Below are positions 43,901-52,900 of a DNA stretch of 64,000 nucleotides, piece after piece. Both the position numbers and the translations under genes were made by a program. This DNA comes from Symbiodinium microadriaticum (Eukaryota; Sar; Dinophyceae; Suessiales; Symbiodiniaceae), in contig LSRX01001512.1 of the NCBI GenBank assembly GCA_001939145.1, positions 1 through 64,000 on the forward strand, read 5' to 3'. A model generated the notes under the pieces. It saw nothing but the letters and a program-made list of their open reading frames with translations. It had not been told where the DNA came from and made no database searches. The stretch's first letter is position 1; each line of letters opens with the position of its first letter.

Positions 43901-44985
43901 CTCCATGCCTTCATTGCTTTCTGTGGTGGTCATGATGGTCTGCCCAATGTGCAGGCACTGCCAACCGGAAGGATGTGGAGCATGTCCGGCAAGCCAACAA
44001 GTACACAGCAGTTTCCTGGTCGAGTCGTAGGACAGCGGGTTGCTTTCTCAGAATCGAACCTCAATCCCAAGATGCTTCCCAAATCAGTATTTTCCTACTC
44101 TTCTTCGAAGATACTTTTGCCACTATGACTGCTGTGAAGTGGTGTGCAGCTCTGCGGATGTGAAAAGCCGAGGTTGACTCGAGCATTGCTCTTGTCATCA
44201 CCTTCCTCATCAATGCTGCTCTCATGTCGACATTCGCCACCGGCTTTTTCAGCAGAGAGTGTGCGCTCGCCGAGAACGGACCGCTGGCTTGCCTGCCCAG
44301 TAGGGGCAGCAGTGGCTGTTTAGGTGGCGACTGCAGCTCCTGCACGACGGGCGCCGGAAGTGCAGGCTATTGTGGGGAGATAGGCTTGGCCGAGGCGGGC
44401 GATTCCTTGCGTCGGCTCTTCGGCGGCCGCGGTGAGATGGGACGGAGCATGTTCGCCCTAGGCTTGTTAGCAGCAGGCCAGGCTTCCACGATGACCGGCA
44501 CCATCGCCGGCCAGTGCGTGATGGAAGGGTTTCTGGATTGGCGGATTCCACTGTGGCTACGAACTCTGGTCACGCGGCTTATCTCGCTGGGCCCGGCTGT
44601 GGCTGTGGCGGTGCTGACAAGCTCCTCCCCGAACTTGAACAATCGGGTGAACCAGTGGATCAACGTCCTGCAGTCTGTGCAGCTGCCTTTTGCGTTGGTG
44701 CCGGTACTTCACTTCAACTCGGACAAGGCGTTGATGGGAGAGTTTGTGCTCAAAAAGCATTTTCAGGTCTTTTGCTGGCTCTTGGCCATGTTGGTCATAT
44801 CGGTGAATGTCTATCTGGTGGCGCAAAACATGCAAGGAGGGAGCCTTCTCCTGCAAGCCTTGACGATGCTGTTCTTTGCCATCTATGGATCTCTCATCCT
44901 GTTTACGATGTCCGCCGATCTGAAGCGGGTCTATAACGCCCTTGTCCGGCTTGGTACGCGATCATCTTCAGAGGTCACTGCCTAG
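40977..44985 (+). CDS. NRAMP-family divalent metal transporter, about eight exons
   Basis: Proton-coupled Fe/Mn-type transporter of a cell or organelle membrane. Exon 1 from ATG 40977: Ser/Asp-rich tail ([20 protein letters not shown]) to RVRFSW near 41131. Exon 2 from about 41598: [20 protein letters not shown] then [15 protein letters not shown] is the metal-binding helix-1 motif. About 41942: [17 protein letters not shown]. About 42688: [16 protein letters not shown]. About 43250: [20 protein letters not shown]. About 43508: [20 protein letters not shown]. About 43714: [18 protein letters not shown] (the MPH motif of helix 6). Last exon 44173-44985: [32 protein letters not shown], then the remaining helices and a TAG. 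Motif order and spacing match the family from end to end. Intron edges are approximate. Start ATG directly follows aaag. Confidence 0.88.
41834..41935. repeat. Degenerate interstitial telomere-like repeat (ccctaaa) in an NRAMP intron
   Basis: The stretch contains accctgcaccctaagccct, ccctaaaccctgcaaaac and ccctgaccctaaagccct, variants of the plant/dinoflagellate-type telomere unit ccctaaa. It lies between the exon coding DPGN and the one coding [11 protein letters not shown]. Confidence 0.6.
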
Positions 44986-44999
44986 GGTCCAGGCCTTGA

Positions 45000-45342
45000 G
45001 CTTGAACAATCGGGTGAGCCAGAGGATCAATGTCAAAGTTGCAGTCCATCGGTGCAATTTTCAACTGTGTCGGCGCATGTCGACGCCTTGCTGCCTGACA
45101 TGCCGACAGCCTGAACAGGGTCGTCGCTGGCCCAGCTGGCACCAGGCAGGGATGACTGGGAGAGATCAACAGAATGCATCAGGCTGTTGGTCATGGGATA
45201 GTGGTGATATCGGCGATGTCTATCTGGTGGCTCTAGCGGCAGAAGAACGTGCAGGGAGAAGCCTTCTTCTGCAAGCCTTGACGAAAGCGGGTCTACAATG
45301 CCACACAATGCCCTTATTTGGCTTGGTACGCATTCAGCACCA
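45000..45342 (+). pseudogene. Decayed tandem duplicate of the NRAMP last exon
   Basis: It begins cttgaacaatcgggtga, matching the same words at 44634 in the functional exon. It then has gaggatcaatgt for gtggatcaacgt, gatgtctatctggtggc, gggagaagccttcttctgca for gggagccttctcctgca, aagcgggtctacaatgcc for aagcgggtctataacgcc, and ggcttggtacgc. Similarity covers 44634-44970 at an offset of about 366 bases, but indels destroy the frame and the middle third is badly diverged. It starts 15 bases after the NRAMP stop. Confidence 0.75.
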
Positions 45343-47061
45343 GATGTCGCCGCTTTTACTTTTCCAGACGTGCAGGCGTCATCAAGAGTCTAACGTGGCC
45401 TCTGACAGTGAATGTCGAGGCTACACTGATATTTTCGGTCAAGTTTAGGTTGCTTATTCGGGTGCCCTTCTAAAGCGAAGGGATCGGTAGCTCCATGCAT
45501 GCTCTTAGGCCTGATCGGTCTCCTCATAATGTGCAAAAACAACACGTGGTGTTTGCGCATGTTTGCCCTGGCAGCAGCAAAGTCAGCAGCACTCTTTGCC
45601 AAGGGCAGGGCCTCTGTTGGCCCACGCGGCCTTCATCTGGTTTGCGCTCTGGTCTCTCTTCAGGCAGGACGCAGCCACTCTCTGCCTCGCGCCTCGCTGC
45701 TCGCGGAGCCACGCTTCTCCCAGGAACACCGTTCTCAAACATCTGCTCCTCAAGGCCGACATCTGGCCCGAGAAGATGTCGGAACCTTATGGGGCCGTCT
45801 CGCGCACACGGTGGGCGGGGGGCGCCTGCGTGACAGGTCCCGCTTGCAGAAGTGCTTGCTCGGTCTAGAAATCCACAAGCAGAAGGCACACGGATCGGCA
45901 ATGGCTCGAAAAATGTCGTTGCTTTGGCATGCTTTTGCTCTTGCTCTTCAGGCGGCTTTTGATGAAGACGAGCGTGGTTTGTGGATCGACACTAGCTCCC
46001 TTAGCAAGCAGGAGTGCCTTCCAAAGTCCAGCGAAGCATGTTTTGCTAAGGCGGACCAGTTCATGCTGGGGTTGGTTGCTTACGCTTTCTTTTGCGAGGA
46101 GCGGCATTACATGTTCGTGGCGATGTGTGACACGCCGAAGCCTCGGCTCCAACCATTGACGATTCCGGCCGCAATTGTCCACACGGATGCGGAGGCTACA
46201 TCGGTACATGAACAGCAGCCAACGGGTTCACCCCGGTGATGTCACGGCAGCTATTCAAGAAGCCCTTATTCGGTCGGGCGCATACCTTTGGCTGAGTCTT
46301 CACTGTCAAGCCGGAGGTAATGCCCAAGCCAAGTCGAGGTGCCGCCGGGCACGCCGGAAGCGTGCTGTTCGCCTGGAGCAGCTGGACAGGCTTCCGCTCG
46401 TCCCGCTTGTGGCGTGAGTGGACACAGGTAGACGAAGTGAAGTGAATCGTTTCGCAGGGAGTTTCGGGAACAACGCCAGCATGGTCGTCGTGGATGCGAG
46501 GGGCTGAGATTTAAGTTTTGCCGCTTGTTCTTACCGCTGGGAATATGCCTCTATTGGCACTCCATCCCAAAGCCACAACCGGCTAAGGTTTGTCTCGGCT
46601 AATTCGGTGGCAACGGGTTATGAATATCTCCCTATACGGTGACCGACAGACAGAGCTGGAGGCCCAGAGAAAGCGTGATGGAAACAGTTACTCTCCCTCC
46701 GCCCTTATCTACAAAAAGACAAATCGCCGAGTCCGCTCTGATCCGCCTTGCGATTGAGGTTGCAAGAGCAAGAACCTGGCTGTGGGGTCCCTTAGAGAGC
46801 CTTTGGAAGTGGTCTTGCTTTGTCGGTCTGTCCACTGTGATCCGAAAGCATTTGTTAGACAGATTTTGGCTCACAGCCACAAGCTGGATATACCAAAACT
46901 AGAAGACGAGTGGCCCGAAAGCATCATTTGCGAAGAGTTTAGCGCTATGTAAAGTCATAGAGTCAGTACATAAAGTCATAGAGTCAAGCGCACAGTTTGA
47001 GTACATAGAATCTAGTGCAAAGAGTCGTATTGTCACAGAGTCAAGTGCAAGTCATCAAGTA
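45343..47061. other. Unassigned stretch with a 246-residue open frame
   Basis: A + frame from ATG 45499 to 46239 is open for 246 residues. Its 3' half is protein-like (AFDEDERGLWIDTSSLSKQE; FMLGLVAYAFFCEERHYMFV) but unrecognised. About 46950-47060 holds short irregular repeats of cataaagtcatagagtca, similar in character to the repeats at 47.8-48.1 kb on the other side of the satellite block. Confidence 0.35.
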
Positions 47062-47720
47062 CAAAGTACCTCGCGTTCGTGCGCTCGACCACGCCAATCC
47101 CCGCAAAGGGTTGCGCGGGAACCCTGCGGGAACCCCAAAAGTTGCAACTTTACCTCGCGTTTGGGCGCTCGACCACGCGAATCCACGCAAAGGGTTGCGC
47201 GTCGCGCCTAAAAGTTGCAACTTTACCTCGCGTGCGGGCGCGTGACCACGCGAATCCATGCAAAGGGTCGCGCGTCACCCCAAGAAGTTGCAACTTTACC
47301 TCGCGTTCGGGCGCTCGACCACGCGAATCCATGCAAAGGGTTGCGCGTCACCCCTAAAAGTTGCAACTTTACCTCGCGTTCGTGCGCTCGACCACGCCAA
47401 TCCCCGCAAAGGGTTGTGCGGGAGCCCTGCGGGAACCCCAAAAGCTGCAACTTTACCTCGCGTTCGGGCGCTCGACCACGCGAATCCACGCAAAGGGTTG
47501 CGCGTCGCGCCTAAAAGTTGCAACTTTACCTCGCGTGCGGGCGCGCGACTACGCGAATCCATGCAAAGGGTCGCGCGTCACCCCAAGAAGTTGCAACTTT
47601 ACCTCGCGTTCGGGCGCTCGACCACGCGAATCCATGCAAAGGGTTGCGCGTCACCCCTAAAAGTTGCAACTTTACCTCGCGTTCGCGCGTTCGACCACGC
47701 CAATCCACGCAAAGGGTTGC
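47062..47720. repeat. Higher-order tandem repeat, 73/84-bp monomers in 303-bp units
   Basis: The word gttgcaactttacctcgcg (one copy with gctgcaac) falls at 47141, 47214, 47287, 47360, 47444, 47517, 47590 and 47663. Spacings are 73, 73, 73, 84, 73, 73, 73. Each monomer also has cgctcgaccacgcgaatcc and gcaaagggttgcgcg. The 84-bp type carries an extra gggaaccctgcgggaacccc segment. Four monomers form a 303-bp unit present about twice, unit 2 being closer to unit 1 at matching positions than neighbouring monomers are to each other. Open frames in all phases on both strands follow from the repeat; no protein is claimed. Confidence 0.92.
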
Positions 47721-47799
47721 ATTCCCGATCGATGGCATCAGTGCTGGTTCCGGCTTTAGAAAGAAAGGTAGATATACCGAGATGTAGATAGATAAGTCG

Positions 47800-48105
47800 G
47801 TTTAGACGTAGACAAGTCGGGTACTCGACTCGATGTACTTCACTCTCTGTATTTGACTCGATGTAATTGACTCTGTGTACTATGCCCTTGACTCGATGCA
47901 CTTCACTGGATGTACTTCACTCTGGTGTACTTCACTCTGTGTACTATGCACTTGACTCTGATGTACGTCACTCTGTGTACTATACTCTGTGTACTATGCT
48001 CTGTACACTTGACTCTGCCTGCATAGTACTCTGTTATGTACTATGCTCTGTACACTTGACTCTGCCTGCATAGTACTCTGTGTGCTTGACCCTATGTAAT
48101 TCTCT
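47800..48105. repeat. Irregular repeat of acttcactctgtgtactatg words
   Basis: About twelve variants of actctgtgtactatgcactt and cttgactcgatgtacttcac follow one another with variable spacing; two copies of tgtacacttgactctgcctg (about 48003 and 48051) are the longest match. It borders the higher-order repeat and is probably a decayed simple array. Confidence 0.75.
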
Positions 48106-48458
48106 AAAGGGCTTCGCACGGAAGAACCCTTCGCGATGCTTTCGGGAAAAATGTCAAGACTGACGAACATGGTAGCCCAGCACCAAAGCGACAAATGCTG
48201 GCATCGCGGCTGACTCGGCGCCGAGTCCTTCCAGGCACCAAGGGGCCTTGAGTGGTTCTTGGTCGGTGCTTGCTTCTATTCTTGTTCTGAAGGGTGCAAG
48301 GAAAGAACGCACCGTGTGGGTTTTGACTGCCGCTAGGATGTTCCGCTCCGGATGCCCCCAAAGGAAAGCAGGCCAGGTTAAGCCTCGTAATGGGCGCAAA
48401 TTTGCGCTGAGTGCAGCTGTGCTCCCTTGCCTTCAGGACCTGCTAATCCTGCTGGTTT

Positions 48459-48990
48459 ATGGATGCAGACACGCCCGGTGCGAGAATTGGGACTGGCGTG
48501 GAAGACGAAAACGCAGAGCTGCACGGGGAAGGGAGATGCTTGCATAATTTCAGTGGCAAAAAGTATGGAAGGGCTTTTGGAACTCTGTCAACTGCTTTCG
48601 AATTCTTGGGGTCTTGTGTCAAAGGCTGCTCGGTGTTCTTGGGCAATGCTACTGGGACAGCAGCTGCGGCTGCGGAAGCGCTCCGCACGAAGAGCTGCCG
48701 ACCAGGAGGCCGAAGCGACCTGAGTCCTCTGGGCGTGGCAGTTCTGGCCCTGAGAGTCTTTCAGGCACAGAAGAAGGGAGCTCCAAAAAAGTACTTGATG
48801 CTCGAGCCACTCGCCGACGCTTTCGCAGCATTGTGCTCGCATCAGAAGCTGGCTCAGGACGCAAAAGGGAGACGTGTCGCTTTTGCTGCGTCCAGACTCC
48901 GCACCACGCACGGTGGAGCACGTGTGTGCCGGGCTTACAGTTCACGACGTCTCTGCAGACGGTCTGGCGCCGCTTCAAGCTGTAGAAATG
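48459..48990 (+). CDS. Hypothetical protein segment upstream of the cyclophilin-like exons
   Basis: ATG 48459 opens a frame of up to 182 residues. The first 90 look protein-like (AFGTLSTAFEFLGSCVKGCS, VFLGNATGTAAAAAEALRTK); the rest is basic and less convincing. It may be a separate gene or the 5' part of the cyclophilin-like gene, in which case a frame change by an intron is needed before 48996. No family is recognised. Confidence 0.35.
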
Positions 48991-48995
48991 TCCAG

Positions 48996-49858
48996 GTAAG
49001 CTGGTGAATGCGTCTCTTTACGACGGATGCTACTTCTACCGATCGGATTTCGTTCTTCAGTGCCTCGGTGAGTTTGTGTGGTGGACCGGTCGCGCTGGCC
49101 GCTGGACTGGCTTTGAGGTGGGGCCTCTGGCTGCCGAGCGAGACCGAGGCGCCGCAATGCGCCGCCTGAGCCTCTGACGTGAAAATCCCCGGGAGGTGGA
49201 GAACCCATATCCCGACATCGAAGAGAACGTCACTCGGAGATAGTTTTTTGCTCTTGCTAATGACATCATCGGGGAAGACCAGGCTGAGTTGCCCTGAGTT
49301 GTCGGCTGGTGCTCATGCAAGGAGACACAAATTGGCACTTTCATCTCCAATGCGCCTGGCACGGTCGCAGTGGCGCATGGCATTGGCGTGAACGGCAACT
49401 CCGATATCTTCATCAACCTCAAGGACGGGCCTTGGGTTTTGGGTTCAGAAAGCTCGGAGTACACGGCACGTTCGAGCTGAGTTCTGCTCTGGGAAGCATT
49501 CCAAGAAATCATTGGAACGGCATTTTTTGGCCCTCGGGTAGGAACACGTGTAAATGTTATTCTGACGCTGTCATACATCCCGAAGCTATCGAAAATAGCG
49601 GCGCCTTCGAAAATGGCCCTTGTGTCCGGAGTACGCAATATCGCCCTTCTCGGGACACTGCTTGTGGACAGTTGCTCTTTCGTAAAGTCTGTCGGGCCAC
49701 GCACCTCAAAATCCGGCTCAAACGCCATTATGTTTGTCCGCAAGCGTTATGATATGGACACGTTGCTCTGTGAGCTGTCTGAAGAATCTATCTGTCTGTC
49801 CTGAGCTATTTCAGAGATGGACGTAGTCAAAAGTCCAATAGGACACATTGCCTGTTGA
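48996..49858 (+). CDS. Cyclophilin-type peptidyl-prolyl isomerase-like gene, at least three exons
   Basis: Exon at 48996-49067 (after tccag, before gtgag): KLVNASLYDGCYFYRSDFVL then QCL, matching the 'yDgc.FhRv...fv.Q' strand of cyclophilins. Exon from about 49299 to 49465: TQIGTFISNAPGTVAVAHGI, then NGNSDIFINLKDGPWVLGSE, matching 'G.isMA......nGSqFFI'. A short last exon after tatttcag (49815): EMDVVKSPIGHIAC, stop TGA 49856, matching 'G.dvv..I'. The catalytic Arg of 'FHRV' is kept as FYR, but the FI segment is FIN and the active-site His/Trp cannot be placed. It is probably a divergent, perhaps non-catalytic, cyclophilin-like protein. The opposite strand has a 228-residue open frame that I regard as a shadow. 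Confidence 0.5.
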
Positions 49859-50055
49859 AATATGGTGGGAGGTGTGTTGTGATAGCTGGCCGGTTGTTTT
49901 TGGAGAGGACAACAGCTACCTGGACACCATGTCGCTGGGCTTTTGTGCCGTGAGCTCAGGTTAAGCGCTGTGTTCGTCAGCTCTGCTGGAAAGCCGGTCG
50001 ACAAAATCAGACGCGCAGTGATCATCTTCATCCTCCACACGAGCATATCACCGTA

Positions 50056-50164
50056 GGAGCGGCTTCCAGGTATTTGCAGAGCTTGCTGATGCAGAAAGCC
50101 GTCGGGTTGTGAACGAGCTTGCCGCGGCTGTTCTCAAGGACGAGAAACCTGCCTCTCGATGCGA
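50056..50164 (+). CDS. Single exon of unknown + strand gene
   Basis: The segment after ccgtag and before gtaagc codes RSGFQVFAELADAESRRVVN then ELAAAVLKDEKPASR. Both splice-like ends and a regular helical pattern suggest a real exon. No family is recognised. The 165-residue open frame on the minus strand over the same DNA is judged a shadow. Confidence 0.35.
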
Positions 50165-50955
50165 GTAAGCTTGAAGCGGCACTTTTCGGAACATGTGTCG
50201 CACGAGCATATCGTACTTGCGCCGAGAAGCATCGTCACTTGCTGAGGTAATTACGCGGGTTTTGGACTCAGTTTCGACACGCTCGGCTTCACCTGACTGA
50301 GACTGCTTCTCACAGTCTTTGCTGTGGCATCTGTCTAAGTGGCAGACTGCCTGAGTTTTTGTTTCTGGCAAGGCCTCCATAATCAGCCAGCAGCGCCCGG
50401 CGAAGAGGCTTCTTGGATTTTTTTTTCTGAGGTTCTCGGGCGAGTGTGGCTTGGGCAGTGTCCGGCTTTGATCAGGCTGCCGCTGGCGATCGTGATGGAG
50501 AAAAGTTACAGCACTTTTCGTGGTGAATGGGACGGATTCTTTCAACCTGTCGTCAAATCCCAGGAGGAGCCAGGTTGAAAACTCTCACTTTCTGGTGCTT
50601 CAAAGTCTAAGCACAGTGTGGCTTGTCTGCGACAAAGTGACGTAGACTGGACACACCATTCAGGCCTTTGGCTTGTGAAACCAACGGCTCATCAACTTTT
50701 GACAATCCCCTGCCAAAGATGCAGGGGTGACGTGCCATGCAGTGCCGGAGAAGCGACAAACCACAGTACATGTTCTGCAACCAGCCGCGGAATGCTGTAC
50801 ACAAGCAATTTGTAGCCGAGGTGTTGAGACTTTGCTGAAGTGGGCAGTGGCAGACACTGGACGCCGTGTTCGTGGTCTCCCACAGAAGGCAATCGTTTTG
50901 GCACGTGTCATACGAGCAGATCAGTAGCCGCAAGCACAGTTGTAACGCAATCAAC
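50165..50955. other. Intergenic or intronic, nothing recognised
   Basis: No open frame here resembles a known protein and no repeat stands out. Frames on both strands are short and of mixed composition. Confidence 0.4.
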
Positions 50956-51740
50956 GATAAGGACAATCTTGATCATCATCATAATAAGGACGACGATGAT
51001 GATGGTGGTGGGGATTGTGGTGATGATGATGATGATGATGATGACGGTGATGATCATGACAACGTTGATGGCTACCGGGTGATCGGTGCGATGACGACAA
51101 TGATCATGATGATGGGGATTGTGTTGTTGAATACGTAGAAGAAGAGGTTGGTGGTGGTGATGATGACCGTGATGTCAGTGATGTTGATTCAGTTAGTAGA
51201 GGGACAGGTTGATGGTGATGGTGATGTTGTTGATGGTGATGTTGAATGATGTTGAATAAGCCAAAATTTCAATGATAGCGGTTGTGGTAGAGATGGTCAG
51301 GGTGTCGATGGCGATGGTGATGATCATAATGGTGGTGGTGGTGGTGGTGGTGGGTGGTGGTGGTGGTGGGTGGTNNNNNNNNNNNNNNNNNNNNNNNNNN
51401 NNNNNNNNNNNNNNNNNNNNNNNNNNNNNNNNNNNNNNNNNNNNNNNNNNNNNNNNNNNNNNNNNNNNNNNNNNNNNNNNNNNNNNNNNNNNNNNNNNNN
51501 NNNNNNNNNNNNNNNNNNNNNNNNNNNNNNNNNNNNNNNNNNNNNNNNNNNNNNNNNNNNNNNNNNNNNNNNNNNNNNNNNNNNNNNNNNNNNNNNNNNN
51601 NNNNNNNNNNNNNNNNNNNNNNNNNNNNNNNNNNNNNNNNNNNNNNNGGTGGGGGTGGTGGTGCTGGTGCTGGTGGTGGTGGTGGTGGTGGTGGTGGTGG
51701 TGGTGGTGGTGGTGATGGTGGTGGTGGTGCGTTGTGGTAG
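50956..51740. repeat. GAT and GGT triplet microsatellites around an assembly gap
   Basis: 50990-51250 is dominated by gat/ggt triplets. 51330-51374 and 51648-51730 are almost pure ggt. 51375-51647 are N (273 bases), an unfilled gap within the ggt array, so the true array length is unknown. Poly-His, Gly, Val or Thr frames here are artefacts. Confidence 0.95.
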
Positions 51741-51774
51741 CAGCAGGCAGAAGCATGAACAGTCAGGAGTGGAA

Positions 51775-52900
51775 CAAGGGGTGAGCTTGCAGGCCTTGCA
51801 CATGGAAATGGAGCAGACTCATGAGTTTCTGGCGGAGGAATTCTACGATGCGTCGGTCTCCCAGTCGTCCTCGCAGCGACAGTGTGACAGCACATCCCAC
51901 GCAATCGAGGCTCCTACCGGTGTGGCAGGACCGCTGGAGCCACCCCCTCGACCGACAGTCGCGAAGTCGAGTGCAGGAGATCACCGAAGGGCGTGGCCCA
52001 CAGGTTCCTCCGCAGTACGAGGCACAGTCCTAGTGCGGTAAACCCAAGGGCTCCTCGCTTCCACCCTTGCATGCCAGGACCACGGCTTGGTGCGGTCTAT
52101 GTCACAGCTGGTGCAGGGGGCTCAGCCAACCAACTTTTTGTTGGAAATCGCGGAAGAGAGGCTTTGATTCTGGTTTCCCCCTGACAGGCCTCAAAGACGG
52201 GCTTCCTGTGTCGAGGCGCACGAAGCTTTTTAGCATAATTGGGGGTTGTCAATGTCCGACATGGCAACGAGGCCTCAGAAGGCAGCGGCAATCAAGACGC
52301 CGAGAAGGCCGTTTCTGAACAAGCTTTTCAGAGAAGGGAAAGTCAGCAATTCTGCTTTTGCAGGAGGACCCGATCCGGTCTGTCAGCGGCAGCTTACATG
52401 GGAGTTTCAAGCTCGGAAAGCCACACAATACCTGCAAGGCAGTTCTCTCCCCGGAAACTGCTCTCAGGCAGCATGCGCTTGGAAGCACTTCTGGGGAGAA
52501 CGCAGCCACTGCAGACAGACCGCTCTGAATCCGGTGGGTGCGTGCCCTTGCCATTTGTAGTCTTTCCTCGATTCCAGCGGAGTGCCATCATCCTTTTTGG
52601 AGATGCCAACACCGAGGTTGGAAAGATTTCTCTGCCGCGCTCGGTCGGGTTGCAGGAGGGAGCGCTCGAAAAGTTGTGGCGCCTTGCTTTTTTCCGCAGT
52701 AGCTGCGCTGTTTGCAGGGTCGAGCTTCCGGACCTCCTCAGAGCCCACGACGAGCTGATGGCAGAAAACTTGCATCTTCGAAGGGAGAACGAGGTGCAGG
52801 GAGAGATAGCTTTTGTTTTGCGTCGTGGTCTTCACTGTTCTGAAGAACTTCAGGCGCTTCGTGCGCGGCCTACATCCCCGCAGCAAGTATCCCCAGGGAC
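51775..52900 (+). CDS. Coiled-coil protein exons, unknown family
   Basis: Two exon-like segments. 51781-51890 codes SLQALHMEMEQTHEFLAEEF. About 52721-52810, after ctgtttgcag, codes VELPDLLRAHDELMAENLHL then RRENEVQG. Both are strongly helical with heptad-like Leu/Met spacing. The intervening sequence contains other open frames in changing phase. They may belong to one gene; product unknown. Confidence 0.35.

Noticed and set aside
47015-47800. Overlapping Arg/Cys/His-rich frames of 60-177 residues on both strands
   Set aside because: Translation of the 73/84-bp repeat, open in all frames.
49057-49743. 228-residue minus-strand frame
   Set aside because: The + strand carries cyclophilin-like blocks with splice-like ends in the same DNA; the minus frame has no recognisable motif.
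50048-50545. 165-residue minus-strand frame
   Set aside because: The composition is that of an antisense shadow; the + strand exon at 50056-50164 has splice-like ends and a better protein pattern.
51193-52041. Long frames running through the N gap
   Set aside because: They are artificial, built from ggt repeats and unknown bases.
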